From Zygaena filipendulae (taxonomy: Eukaryota > Arthropoda > Insecta > Lepidoptera > Zygaenidae), in contig OU015665.1 in the NCBI GenBank assembly GCA_907165275.2, positions 7,998,001 through 8,062,000 on the forward strand: a DNA stretch of 64,000 bases, read 5' to 3'. The notes beneath the pieces are model-generated. The model made no database searches and was not told the DNA's origin. It was given only the letters and a program-made list of their open reading frames with translations. A program made the position numbers and the translations under genes. Shown here in pieces: positions 20,521 through 31,240 of the stretch. Position 1 is the first letter of the stretch. Each line of letters opens with the position of its first letter.

Positions 20521-23500
20521 CTATGTCCCCAGAGTGGGGCAGAGGGCGTCCACAATGCTCCGCCATCTCGCTCTGTCTCGGGCCGCGCTCTTCAGCTCGG
20601 GCCACGTCAGTCCGGCCATCCTCAACTCCGCCGTTACTGAGCGCCGCCAAGTTTGTTTGGGACGGCCACGTTTCCTCTTTCCTTGGGGTGTCCACTCCAG
20701 CGCTTGTCTGGGAATATGGTCAGAGTCCCTTCTGAGTGTGTGACCTATCCACGTCCACTTGCGGCGCTTGATCTGGTGGCCGATCGGTGTTTCATGACAG
20801 CGCTCCAATAGCACCTCGTTAGATATTTTCTCGGGCCCGTAGATACCGAGGATTTGTCTGAGGCAGCGGTTGACGAAGACCTGCACCCGGTGCGTGATAT
20901 CACTCGTCACCCTCCACGTTTCACACCCATAAAACAGGACAGTTTTGACGTTGGAACGAAAGATCTTCAGTTTTACTCCTCGCTTTAGTTTCTTAGAGCG
21001 CCATATAGGCCGAAGTTGTGCAAAAGTGGATCGGGCTTTAGCTATTCTAGAGGTGACGTCCTCTTCAGTACCTCCAGTTTCCGATACGACACTACCAAGG
21101 TATGTGAACTGCCGTATGCGCTCTATACGCTCTGCGCCTAGTGTTAAGGGCTGCGAGTTCGCTCCTGCGGTGCGCATCTCTTGTGTCTTCCGCGAGTTAA
21201 TTTTGAGGCCAGCGCGTGCAGCTTCGAGCTGCAAGTCATCGAGTTTGGCTTGCATATCGGCCCTTCTGTGGCTAAAGAGGCACAAATCATCAGCATAGTC
21301 CAGGTCGTCCAGTTGGTCAGTCAATCCCCACTCCAAACCGCGCCGCTTTCCGTCGTTTGCTCTATGCATTATACCATCTAGGATGACCAGAAAAAGCAGC
21401 GGCGACAAGAGACAGCCCTGTCTAACCCCGGCGTGAACCGTAATGTCGTCAGAGAGAAGCCCGTCATGCGAAACCTTACAAGAGTATCTCCTATAGATGG
21501 CTTTCAGTAGATCTCTGATCTTAGGTGGAACTCCGATTTCATCCAAGCGGGACCAGATGCCATCCCATCGAACGGTGTCAAAAGCTTTCTCAAAATCGAC
21601 GAAAGTTAGGTAGACCTCTCGCTGCCACTCCGATGCCTCCTCGAGAATGATCCGCAATGTGTTGATCTGGTCAGTACATGAACGGTTTGGGCGAAAACCT
21701 GCCTGTTCTCTTCGCAAAAACGGCTCAATAGCCCCCGATAGCCTGTTCAGTAGTATCTTACATAATACTTTTGATGGTACGGAGAGCAGGGTGATCCCCC
21801 GCCAGTTGCCACAGATACTGAGGTCACCCTTCTTTGGAACCGTAATAAGGACACCTTTGTTCCAGTCATCAGGGAGATCCTCCGTGACCCAGATTTTATT
21901 TAGAAGTGGTGTTATAACTTCACTAGCAGTACGTAAGTCGGCCTTCAGCATTTCTGAAGTAATGAGATCGAGTCCCGGAGCTTTGCCTTTCTTAAGGGAA
22001 ACTATAGCAGCTTCAACTTCCTCTATTGATGGTGGAGATGTATCTATGTCCAGTAGTTGGGGTCGGGCTGATTCAACAGCAGGCGGTCCATCAGTCAGTG
22101 CCTCATATGGCAAGCGGAAGATTTCCTGGAAGTGCTCATGCCAACGTTGAACCTGTCCTTCCGATGTGGCGATGAGTCCACCCTCCTTGTCCCGTATAGG
22201 CTTCCTTTTAAATCCTTTTTTGCCAGCCAGGGTCTTTGTCGCATTGTACAGCTCTCTCAGGTTACCAGTATTTGCAGCCATCTGCGCACGTTCGGCCACA
22301 CTGTCGGCCCAGAGACGCCTATCCTTTCTTGTACTGCGGTAGATGTGTTTTCGAGTCTGCCGGTATTGATCTCTGAGATTGGTCCAAACGCTGTGGTTCT
22401 GCGTTTCCAAGATTTTTGAGTGGAGTCTCTTGCGTGTCTCGATAAGGTCCCAAGTAGCCTGCGACATCCAATCGTCCCGCCCCTTTATACGGTGGCCCAA
22501 GACTGTAGAGCTGGTTTCTTGGTATACCGTTTTAATACGTTCCCACTCCGTTTCAATGGTGGTGGGCGCTGCTGCGTCTAAATGGAGACCAGCAAAGCGG
22601 TTTCGCAGCTCTACTGCGAATTTTTTCCTAGTGTCTGGTCCGTCCAGCCTACTCACATCGTATCTTCGGCCCACCTTACTAGCACAGTGTCTCGCAATCG
22701 CTACCTTGAGCCGCAGTTCAGCAACCATCAGCAGGTGGTCGCTGTCGATGTCAGCGCCCCGCTTATTGCGGACGTCCATCAGCGAAGTTCGCCATTTAGT
22801 ACTGATAGCGAGGTGATCTATTTGGTTGCGGGTGGAGCCATTTGGTGATATCCAAGAGTATTTATGAATATCTTTATGTAAGAATAATGTTCCTCCGATG
22901 ACTAGGTCGTTGTTTTGACAGAACTCGACAAACCGTTCCCCGTTATCGTTGCGCATGCCAAGACCATGCTTTCCCAGGTGTTTGTCGCAGTAGTCATTGC
23001 TGTTACCCACTTTCGCATTCAGGTCTCCCATAACAATGGTTATATCCTGTTTGCGCACGCTCTTGAGGGTCTGGTCTAGGGCGCTGTAGAAATCATCCTT
23101 GACTTCATCCCGAGATGTGTTGGTAGGTGCGTAGCATTGCACTATGGTAATTTTGCGGACCTTAGAGTTAAAGCGAGCCGTGATGATTCGCTCTGAGATC
23201 GGTTTCCAATCTAAAAGGCTTTTCTTTGCATCGTTGGAGAGCAGGAAGCCCACACCGCATTCGCGAGTGTCATCTGTATTCTCCTTGCCGGAGTACAGTA
23301 AAGTTAAGCCTTTTGATGTTCTCAATTCCCCGAAGCCATTCCTGCGCACCTCGCTTAAACCGAGTATATGCAGATTGTATTTCAGCATTTCCCTCTCCAC
23401 CTGGGCCAGTCTGCTATCGTCACAAAGCGTTCGTACATTCCAAAAAGCCAATCGTGTCCGTATTTTCATGCCAAAGGTCGTCGGTAATTGATCGATCCGG

Positions 23501-23529
23501 TTTTGCATTGTGTTCGTTTCTTGAATCAT
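20521..23529 (-). CDS. RTE endonuclease-reverse transcriptase, intact
   Basis: An unbroken 1002-codon ORF with a real ATG at 23529, the usual length for RTE. Residues ~25-270 are an apurinic-type endonuclease: 'WNVRTL', 'LSEVRR', 'YAPTN', 'GDLNAKVG' and 'DSDHLLM' supply the expected Asn, Glu, Asp/Asn and Asp-His residues. The RT follows: 'NWRGITLLS', 'EQAGFRPNRSC', 'FVDFEKAFDTV' (motif A, ~residue 642), 'GVRQGCLLSPLLF' (motif B) and 'LDYADDLCLFS' (motif C, ~745). The C-terminal part has 'KWTWIGHTLRR' and 'GKRKRGRPKQTW', the tail typical of RTE relatives such as schistosome SR2. It nicks target DNA and copies its own RNA there. No stop or frameshift is seen, so this copy may be active. Confidence 0.95.
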   Translation of the reverse strand: MIQETNTMQNRIDQLPTTFGMKIRTRLAFWNVRTLCDDSRLAQVEREMLKYNLHILGLSEVRRNGFGELRTSKGLTLLYSGKENTDDTRECGVGFLLSNDAKKSLLDWKPISERIITARFNSKVRKITIVQCYAPTNTSRDEVKDDFYSALDQTLKSVRKQDITIVMGDLNAKVGNSNDYCDKHLGKHGLGMRNDNGERFVEFCQNNDLVIGGTLFLHKDIHKYSWISPNGSTRNQIDHLAISTKWRTSLMDVRNKRGADIDSDHLLMVAELRLKVAIARHCASKVGRRYDVSRLDGPDTRKKFAVELRNRFAGLHLDAAAPTTIETEWERIKTVYQETSSTVLGHRIKGRDDWMSQATWDLIETRKRLHSKILETQNHSVWTNLRDQYRQTRKHIYRSTRKDRRLWADSVAERAQMAANTGNLRELYNATKTLAGKKGFKRKPIRDKEGGLIATSEGQVQRWHEHFQEIFRLPYEALTDGPPAVESARPQLLDIDTSPPSIEEVEAAIVSLKKGKAPGLDLITSEMLKADLRTASEVITPLLNKIWVTEDLPDDWNKGVLITVPKKGDLSICGNWRGITLLSVPSKVLCKILLNRLSGAIEPFLRREQAGFRPNRSCTDQINTLRIILEEASEWQREVYLTFVDFEKAFDTVRWDGIWSRLDEIGVPPKIRDLLKAIYRRYSCKVSHDGLLSDDITVHAGVRQGCLLSPLLFLVILDGIMHRANDGKRRGLEWGLTDQLDDLDYADDLCLFSHRRADMQAKLDDLQLEAARAGLKINSRKTQEMRTAGANSQPLTLGAERIERIRQFTYLGSVVSETGGTEEDVTSRIAKARSTFAQLRPIWRSKKLKRGVKLKIFRSNVKTVLFYGCETWRVTSDITHRVQVFVNRCLRQILGIYGPEKISNEVLLERCHETPIGHQIKRRKWTWIGHTLRRDSDHIPRQALEWTPQGKRKRGRPKQTWRRSVTAELRMAGLTWPELKSAARDRARWRSIVDALCPTLGT

Positions 23530-23605
23530 TTGAATTCAGACAAGTAGGTGATTAGCCCACTGTGTCCTAGTCTACTGGCGGGGCTGCCGCCTCGGAGTTT
23601 GCAGA

Positions 23606-23818
23606 CTAACTCGGTTTATTGCGGGTATCCTCCCTAGTGATAAGGTTCTGTTTTAGGGCGCAGAACAATCGCCCTTTGCCCTGCATCCTTAGCAGCTGCA
23701 GCTTGTGAGGGCGGTCGCGCATCGGCGCGGCTGCAGCTGTTCCCGGGGTGGACGACGGGGACGTGGATGACTCGGACTGGCTGAGGCTCTGCTTGCACTC
23801 GTGTCCCGCCTTTGACAC
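23606..23818 (-). CDS. Possible short upstream ORF of the RTE element
   Basis: A 70-codon frame in the 5' part of the RTE element, ending 76 bases before the main ORF and in a different frame. It is Ser/Pro/Ala- and Lys/Arg-rich and matches no domain I know. Some RTE elements carry a very short first ORF. An overlapping frame at 23689-23913 crosses the insertion boundary and is less credible. Expression is unproven. Confidence 0.3.
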   Translation of the reverse strand: MSKAGHECKQSLSQSESSTSPSSTPGTAAAAPMRDRPHKLQLLRMQGKGRLFCALKQNLITREDTRNKPS

Positions 23819-23900
23819 AGCAGATGGTTTCTTGGTGTTTTTGAAGAGTTCTGTCTCACTAACAGGCTCCCACCGAGACCAAACCTCAGCTTCCCACCCC

Positions 23901-23986
23901 CAGAGAAGGACATAGGGTACTTTTTATCCCGGAATTCCGGGAGGAACTCTGAAATTACCGCGGGTGAAACCGCACGGAACAGCTAT
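23901..23986 (+). mobile_element. Helitron-like element, right half of the copy split by RTE
   Basis: Resumes with the 13-bp duplicate, then AGGGTACTTTTTATCCCGGA, the CCGCGG-type hairpin region and an AACAGCTAT end. See 20405-20500. Confidence 0.8.
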
Positions 23987-24549
23987 AGTAAGTTATATTC
24001 GTGATATTGAAAGTGCTTGAGCAAATGCCACGAGTCGTGATTCCAAAGTTATCTATACATCGCTGATTCGTAAGACAAATTTTGACATGGAATCATGAAA
24101 TGGATAAAACAAATATCAACTTAGCAGTGAAAAACACGAGTTACCTGAAGTGCACGACCTGGCTATTGTGACTAACACTACTAATGCGCTAGTAAACGCA
24201 AAAAAAAAAAAACGTTAAACTTCTTTGGGCACGGTAGGAAAATTTTTGGTAGACGTTACACTTACCTACGTGTTTTCAGATTTTACATTTCACATAGTAA
24301 TATTTCACACATACACGAAAAGAATAAAAATTATTTCATCAACGTTTTTACATCCTTATATTAGTAAAAAAACGATCTCCAGCTACAGAAATATAAAATT
24401 TTCCTCGTTGCGATTTTCTGTCTATACTTACGCAAATTGCAAAATAATCGCATGCTCGAAACCATATTAGGTAAGGCATTAAATTGGTGTAATGGCTTGT
24501 TTCCCAGTTTATCTCATTATTCGTAACCACTGACCACATGAGTACATCC
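23987..24549. other. Unannotated stretch
   Basis: Contains an (A)13 run near 24200. No gene supported. Confidence 0.5.
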
Positions 24550-24767
24550 TTAGTATTATACCTACCTAATGTGAATGTAAATTTTTTGTTTGTTAAACTT
24601 TCACGTCTTAATTACTAAACCGATCGTCGTGAAATTTCGCATACCTATCTACACCTTGCATACCTTTCTGAGGTACAGAGAAAAACATAAATATAGGGTA
24701 GTTTTTATCCCGGAATTCTCGCGGGATTTCGGATATTAATGCGCGTGACACCGCGGGGAACAGCTAG
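24550..24767 (+). mobile_element. Helitron-like element, family H-A
   Basis: Nearly complete: a worn 'tagtattata' start, 'aaaccgatcgtcgtgaaat', 'ggtacagagaaaaacat', 'tttttatcccggaattc' and an end of ACCGCGGGGAACAGCTAG followed by T. Confidence 0.75.
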
Positions 24768-25728
24768 TACAGTACATTCTGTTTCCCTTTTCCAAAACCG
24801 ACTTCACATATTTATTCTAAAAGCAATCTGTGGAATCAATGTGTAGATACATAAACTTTAACCCTATGCTTTGAACATGCTTATTAGTTTTACAGAATTG
24901 AGTGTAAAATAAATCATATGTCTATACAGTGTCTACTTTAAATTAAATGTAACGGAAACTACCTGTGTACCTACAACCAACTTCAATTTTGGAATCTAAC
25001 AAAAATTTTAATTACGTAAACAAACTCCTACAAAATTTGAAATACGTAAATAAAATCCAGCCAGTCTGACAGGGAGCTCCTGACCTCCATATAAAGACCT
25101 CCAAATAAAGAGGTAATATATGTATATCATTTTTTCACATCCATGAATAATATTCATCGTCATCATCAGTCTTCGGTTTTGGTTGAGTTCGTTTTGTGTT
25201 CTTGCCTTTATGACGATGCCCTCAATAAACTTTCTCTTAGATATAAAACGTAGTGATTATTTGCTCAGTGATTGAAATCACGCATTTCAACTCTACCATA
25301 TTTTGGGTAGAGTTGGTTTTGTGCATCATTATGTCACCATTCTTTGTCACCAACCTTCAACAAGTAGGTAAGTAAATATACAATATCTTTAGTTTATCTA
25401 TTGGTACTATTGAAAACTTATTTTCTTCGTCTGTTACACAGTACTATGAAAGTTTATACCTAGTATTTATCCTTATAAATACACGTTGACACCAATGGTG
25501 ATATTTTTCCTTTAAACAATATGCAATAAAATAAATGTCATGTAGATCATCGTTATCAGCTTATGACGTACAAGAGATAGTATTTCATGGTATAACTTGT
25601 ATGACTGCATCTGCTAAAGATTTCCAAAAAAATCTTAGTTATCATTTTACTTCTTTTTAAACATGGATTCTAGGTAACGAACCACCCTCTCAGAGAAATT
25701 AGACCACAACAACACAGACAAAACCAAA
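24768..25728. other. Unannotated stretch
   Basis: CCAAAACCGACTTCACAT at about 24791-24808 resembles the terminus of the element at 48029-48660. Otherwise nothing is supported. Confidence 0.45.
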
Positions 25729-25760
25729 TCTACACTAATATTATAAAGAGGTAACACACA
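25729..25760 (+). repeat. 5' end of a Helitron-like element
   Basis: A|TCTACACTAATATTATAAAG, the same start as the copy at 34185, after which similarity fades. The 3' end is not found downstream. Confidence 0.55.
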
Positions 25761-26054
25761 AAATATGTTTGTTGGATTTATGGTATATATCTGAAACTAA
25801 TGAATGACTAGTCGTACTGAAACTCCGAGAAATCAGATTAACAGTCGCACATCTGTTCTTCTTTTTGAAGATTTTGTAAGTCTTTGAAAATGTAACTGTT
25901 TAATGATCGAACACTTTATCGTTTACGGATAAAGGTTTTCAAGTGATAATATATAATAAAAATAATAAATTCTTTTATTGGAATAAAAGCAAGATGTACA
26001 AAAATGGTTTGGAACGTTAATACCTGCATTTGTGTTGAGTTGTGTTTCTCCTCT

Positions 26055-26094
26055 TGCTCAAATAAATCTTTCTTTCTTTCTTTATTTCTTTAGT
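26055..26094 (+). repeat. Retroposon tail with (TTTC)n
   Basis: TTGCTCAAATAAATC followed by TTTC units up to 26094. An AATAAA-type signal followed by a simple repeat is the usual end of insect LINE/SINE copies. The body is not recognisable. Confidence 0.4.
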
Positions 26095-28016
26095 GTAAAA
26101 CTGTGTTGTGTATATTGATATAGAGGTTTTATAAATAGTAATCCTAAATATGGCGATAATTTTAGCAATTTTTCTAAATTTCCTCTCAATTATACTTATG
26201 TATCTTGGCTGAAATATAATTTCTAAGCTTACTTATGTACCTATACTCACTTAACTTATGATGACTCTTCTTCGATCTATTATTTTTTAATATCAGTATA
26301 CTAATTGAGCAAAGTAAATAAGCACCCAGATACATTTTATCTCAACATACACTGCACAGTACACACGTCTGTTTGTTCAATTTGTATTGTCAGATAACGA
26401 AGATGGATGCGTTCAGTCGAAATAACAATATCGAATTCCTTGTTACCTTCGGAAATGTACACGATCGATTATTATTTATCTACACGAACATCCGATTGTA
26501 GTCACGAAACTATTTAACTTTATTCCCAGACAAATATCGAATAGGAGCTGCGGTACCTACGTAATAATAAAATAAGCGATTGGTACCAATGTTTGTACGC
26601 AAATTCGATGTTTTTTTTGTTTGTATTTTCTTTGATTTGTTTAAGTTTCGTGAGATATTTAGGTATTTAAAAAAATTTGGTTATCAAAACTAAAAGATAC
26701 TAGTTCTCGGCATTTAGTTTCCGAGATATAAACAGTTTTGTAAAGTTTGGTGAAAAAATTGCGTCCGCGATTTTAATTGAATATTAATAAATACTCAATT
26801 CTGGTACCTTTTTACGTGGATGCCCACAAATATTTATTTACGTGATTGCCTTTTTAGTTTTAAAAATTCGTAATCTATGAGTTAACGTGTGTTTAAAATT
26901 GTTTTAACATTAGATCGACACACTGGTAAATGCACTACGTGATAAGTCCATTAAAAGGAAAAAAAACAAACATCAGAATGAAAAACCAGCCAGTATAAGC
27001 GGAAAAATGTGTAATCAAAACCAGTCAGTGTGCCCTACTTCCATGACCACCTCGATCGCAGGTGTGGCGCCCGCGCCGCGCTGTCTGCCATTGCCAATGT
27101 GTACCAACCAACCTAACAGCACACTTGCCAACCTTGCACAATAACCTACCAAAACGCGTAATATCTTCAAATCATCTCTGAATTCGAAACTCGTTTCAAC
27201 GACATTATGTTACATCACGATGTTTACGAAAATTTAGAAATCAAAACCAAATTTTTCCAGTTTTCAATCAACGCCCCTACACATCAATCGATAATAGTAT
27301 GTATTAAGTTTCATAGATTTTTTTTTTGCTTTCAATAAACTATAAATACCTACCTTCTTGTAAAACATACATATACCTATGTATATGCATTAAATAAATA
27401 TTGATTTTCCATCGATTTACTGTTCAAATGAAATATCACAGAAGACACGTTTTTTTTAAATGGCGTAGTGTGGCTGAATGGAGTTTTTTTTTTACAAAAA
27501 TATGAAAAATATATAAAATATCCAATTAGGCCAAGTGACCATCAATGTACATTTGCATTTGCAAGCTTCAAATGGGCAACACAAAGTTCTGACAGACAAT
27601 CGGACGTTGTCTTATCAATGTACCGACAACAATAACGAGTGTTCTTGCAACACTAAGTATACAACTTACGACAATGTAAACCAAAAGCACAACTGGCCCT
27701 TTGTAAGATTTGTAAGAGAGAGACGTTGATAGGCGTCAATTACGCGTACTATAATATTGTATGTTGCACTATCTTTGCCGCGGCTGTCATTAATCATTAA
27801 TGATAACCAATTAAATTGAGCTGACATCTGAGGGCCGACAGAGAGCATCGACCCGTCGAATGAACCTACACAGATGGAAATAAAATGCATTCTTGCCATA
27901 TTGAATATCCACATAATATTAAAATATGAAAGTGTCCATTAATAACATAAATATGAAAGTGGAAGCCAATTTCAGTATTCAGCATTACTTGGATGTCGGC
28001 TTCACCGACGAAAGAA
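26095..28016. other. Long unannotated stretch with one G+C-rich patch
   Basis: Mostly A+T-rich. A patch at 27040-27135 (GGTGTGGCGCCCGCGCCGCG within it) is G+C-rich and could be regulatory or exonic, but no frame there resembles a protein. The 64-codon frame at 27535-27729 shows no domain. Confidence 0.4.
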
Positions 28017-28201
28017 TCCTAACTAATATTAAATGCGAAATTGAGTTTGTTTGTTTGTTTGTTAGGCTTTCACGCCTTAACGGCTCAATCGATCATCATG
28101 AAATTTTTCTCACATATTGTTAGTGTTGCAGAGAAGGACATAGGATACTTTTTGGCCCGGAATTCAAGCGGAAACACTGGAATAACCGCGGGCACAGCTA
28201 G
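28017..28201 (+). mobile_element. Helitron-like element, family H-A, both ends intact
   Basis: A|TCCTAACTAATATTAAATG at the start and GGGCACAGCTAG|T at the end, 185 bp. TTTGTTTG, 'ctttcacgccttaacggc', 'atcatcatgaaattt' and 'gcagagaaggacatagga' are all present. The 3' hairpin is reduced to one half. Confidence 0.8.
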
Positions 28202-28773
28202 TTGAGATAGATCTTATTATTTAGAAACTTATTTAGAAATAAGTGCAAAGTTCTCTAGAAAATTCGGTTTATTTAAAGGAGCATACAACTTGGCTAGTTT
28301 TACATAGTTTCTTATAATTCTATACTAGAGGCACTTGTGCTGAATCTCTACATATAAACATTGTACCTAACATTATTACAGAGTATTAGAGAGAGATGTT
28401 TGTAAAATCTTTCTATTACAATAAGTTATTATTACTTACCTACGCATCGATTGTTTTGTATAGGTACGAACGAGTGCAATGAATTATGAACTATTGTTTA
28501 ATTGTTCTGAGATGTAACTCATATTCAACGATAGTAACATTCAGTTGCATCTGTTGGCGTTTGCAATATTTTAATGTTGATGACGTAAATATTGCTATGT
28601 CGCATTATGTATATGTAGATAGGTACCTAATTTAATTTATGAATCTGATAGTAACATAAAGATGCTGAAACTGTTTCAAATCTGATTTTAAATTAACATA
28701 TTGTAACACATCTCAGACTACTTAGCTAGATATTACAAAACTAATTGAGATAAGCTTACTTTTTATTCTGTAA

Positions 28774-28950
28774 TAGCTATTCCCCGCGGTTTCACCCGCG
28801 TTAAAGTCGGAATTCCCACGGGAATTCCGGGATGAAAAGCCTAAGTTACTTCTTATACCATTAGCTATCTGCGAGTGAAAGTCCCGTCAAAATCGGTCCA
28901 CCCGTCCCAGAGATTAGCCGGAACAAACAAACAGACAGACAGACAAAAAA
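28774..28950 (-). mobile_element. Helitron-like element, family H-B
   Basis: The left end ATAGCTATTCCCCGCGG (complement of the 3' end) is followed by the complete hairpin CCGCGGTTTCACCCGCG, 'gtgaaagtcccgtcaaaatc' and a (CAGA)n stretch at 28930-28945. Confidence 0.75.
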
Positions 28951-29282
28951 TTTTTAAGTTGGTTTTTTTATGTGAGTATTGTATAATATACTTTTATATG
29001 CATTTAGTGAAAAACTGTTAATTTGAAATTACAAACAAACACTTCAATTTTATTTATATGTATAGATATTATGTATTAGTAGTTCATAATCCGTGACCGT
29101 TACGTCTTATCAAAGAATTTATCTCTACGATTATGAAGACGTCTGCACACTTCTGCACAAGTCTGCATTTATTTAGTCCTGGGTACGGTAAAGTATGTAG
29201 GTACCTATTAGTATTGATATAATCATAGGTAATAGGTATATTCATAGTTTCATATAAGAGACTAAGAATTAATTTTATTTAA

Positions 29283-29595
29283 TCTATACTATAATAAAAG
29301 AGTAGAATCCGCGATTCTGTACATTGAATATTTTTACCTAAACTTGAGAGGGGTGATAAAAGAAGAGTACCTAACCAAGCCCAAAAAAAAGTTTTTAAAA
29401 TTCTTTTCTGTCTGCCTGTCTGTCTGTTCGCGATAATCTCCGCATCTACTGAACCAATTGTCATGTGGTTTTCACAGGTAGATTAAGCTTAGCCTGGAGC
29501 TACATATAGGCTTTGTTTCATTGAAATCGGATGTCGGGAAAAAAAGTTGTTGTATAAAAACCTTTCATGCGGGTGAAACCAGGGGGCACAGCTCG
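29283..29595 (+). mobile_element. Helitron-like element, family H-D
   Basis: Starts A|TCTATACTATAATAAAAG and ends GGGGGCACAGCTCG after a reduced hairpin GCGGGTGAAACC. The body ('aatctccgcatctactgaacc', 'ctgtctgcctgtctgtctg') differs from H-A and H-B. CTCG replaces CTAG. About 313 bp, non-coding. Confidence 0.65.
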
Positions 29596-29852
29596 AGGGG
29601 TCAACGTCGGGGTTACGCCTACTTATGCTACCACTATATTTTACACGATACGAAATGATACAAAAACAGTATTGATTCCATATTAGTGGCGCCATCTCTT
29701 GCCAAGCTTATTATACGAAGAGATCGTAGCATTCGTAGCGTTCACTGCAAGTCTGCAACTTTTCAGCACTATAGCACATGACTCGTCTCTAGTTACCTAC
29801 AATTACAATTTTATTAAATGAAATACATATAAATGACAGTCATGTACATAGG

Positions 29853-30098
29853 TACTAATATTATAAAGAGCTAAAGTTTGTGAGTTGGTGATTGATGAGT
29901 TTGTGAATTGTGGGTCTGTGAGTTATGACGTTGTAGGGGGTAATCTCTGGATCTACTGAACCGACTTTGAAAATTCTTTCACTTTTACGGAGCTACGGTA
30001 GTCCTGAGTGACATAGGGTACTTTAAATCCTTTTTATCCTGGAATGCCCGCGGAAACTCCGAAATAACCGCGGGTGAAACCGCGGGGGACATTTATAG
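29853..30098 (+). mobile_element. Helitron-like element, family H-A', plus arm of an inverted pair
   Basis: Begins TACTAATATTATAAAGAG, contains 'gttgtagggggtaatctc', 'tggatctactgaaccga' and 'gacatagggtactt', and has the full CCGCGGGTGAAACCGCGG hairpin. The last bases ATTTATAG replace the usual AGCTAG. Its 3' end lies 12 bases from the 3' end of the oppositely oriented copy at 30111. Confidence 0.75.
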
Positions 30099-30110
30099 TA
30101 TTATACATAA

Positions 30111-30280
30111 CTAGCTGACCCCCGCAGTTTTACCCTCGGTTATTTCGGAGTTCCCGCTGGAATTTCGGGATAAAAAGTAACCTATGTCACGCAGAATAAC
30201 TTTAGCTTCCTATTTATAAGTGAAAGAATTTCCAAAATCGGTTCAGTAGATCCATAGATAACAACCTCACAAACTCCGGA
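30111..30280 (-). mobile_element. Helitron-like element, family H-A', minus arm of an inverted pair
   Basis: CTAG at 30111-30114, CCCGCAGTTTTACCCTCGG as the decayed hairpin, then the same core as the plus arm in reverse order ('cggttcagtagatcc' at 30239-30253). The 5' part is cut off near 30280. Confidence 0.7.
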
Positions 30281-31139
30281 GTTCCCGCGGGATTTCGGGA
30301 TTTTTTAGTATAGCGCATTTTTGTGTTTTTTGGAAGCTGGTTTTAATTTTTTTGTTAATGTATTAGGTAATAATTCCCAAGACAATATAATGTAAGTTGC
30401 GGTACAGACTACTTGCGCATCGGAAATTGGCAACATTTGAGTTGTGTCACAGTTCAAAATTGCAATCTATTGGGATGCTCGCGATTACACTACAACTTCT
30501 ATCTTCCACAATTATAGAAAATTCCGGTTATTTCTAATTTGATGAATTATACAATTTGCCTGTGACATGTTATAAGTAAAATGAACTTTGAGTCATTAAA
30601 GCCTGCGACACCGATACACACGTGTCGCATGTGATGAAAACCGGTTCGCAGGTGTCTGCAAGGATGCTTGAATGTCAATAAATAAAATGCCTGTTTGTTA
30701 TGACATTTATGGTAAATCTATAGTTTCAATATTTTACTGTAGTTTTGACTATTGATTGATGACTAAGTGAATTTTTATACAGCTATTCAGAAAAATCGGG
30801 AATCATATAAGTTTTTTGTTTTTATGACTTCCATTATTGATAAGTACGGGTGCCTACCGAAACCTCTCCTTAAGTGAATGTAATGAAGATAAAAAAGCTG
30901 CGCACACATTGCGTACATTATAAACTGTGAACCTTCTTTTTTGAAGTCAAATAAAAATAATAATCAGAGCTTTGATTCCATAGATATAGAAATATGGTTA
31001 TAATTCTATGCGTGATTCACTATGATCATACCACGCCACTTAAATTGGTTTTCCCTGATCAAAGAAATTTCAGTTCAAATAACGACTATTTTTATTTATA
31101 ATGATAAACAAACTTTATGTGTGCATTAGAAGATACTTA
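30281..31139. other. Unannotated stretch
   Basis: TTTTTTGGAAGCTGGTTTTA at about 30325-30344 matches the right terminus of the element at 48029-48660. The rest is anonymous A+T-rich sequence. Confidence 0.45.
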
Positions 31140-31240
31140 TGAGAGCAACACAAACGAGCCCAAAGGGATTCACATTGACAATCTTCTGGCTCCATCTTCA
31201 GAGCCTCGTCTACATATTCAATGATGTGTTACAGACGCGG
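31140..31240 (+). repeat. Interspersed repeat with 'acgagccca...ggctccat' core, copy 1
   Basis: ACAAACGAGCCCAAAGGGAT and CTTCTGGCTCCATCTTCAGA occur in the same order as in 54245-54420 and, more loosely, 42885-43030. Nature unknown; a common kind of lepidopteran repeat. Confidence 0.45.

Larger units (their letters stand above)
20501..23900 (-). mobile_element. Full-length RTE-clade non-LTR retrotransposon
   Basis: A 3.4-kb minus-strand LINE bounded by the 13-bp duplicate CAGAGAAGGACAT (20488-20500 and 23901-23913). It has about 370 bases before the main ORF, one intact ORF of 1002 codons, and only 20 bases after the stop codon. The tail on its own strand, AATAAGTCAAGTAAGTC, is a short imperfect repeat rather than poly(A), as usual for RTE. 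It interrupts a Helitron-like copy, whose two halves join perfectly when the element and one duplicate are removed. Confidence 0.93.

Noticed and set aside
20945..23555. Plus-strand open frames over the RTE element
   Set aside because: They are antisense shadows of the intact endonuclease-RT gene; they lack domains and start at arbitrary points.
27535..27729. Small secreted or cysteine-containing protein
   Set aside because: A 64-codon frame without signal peptide, family resemblance or splice context; expected by chance in 64 kb.
29853..30280. A terminal-inverted-repeat DNA transposon
   Set aside because: The arms are two Helitron-like copies in opposite orientation, each with its own 3' hairpin; the outer edges are not matching termini with a target duplication.
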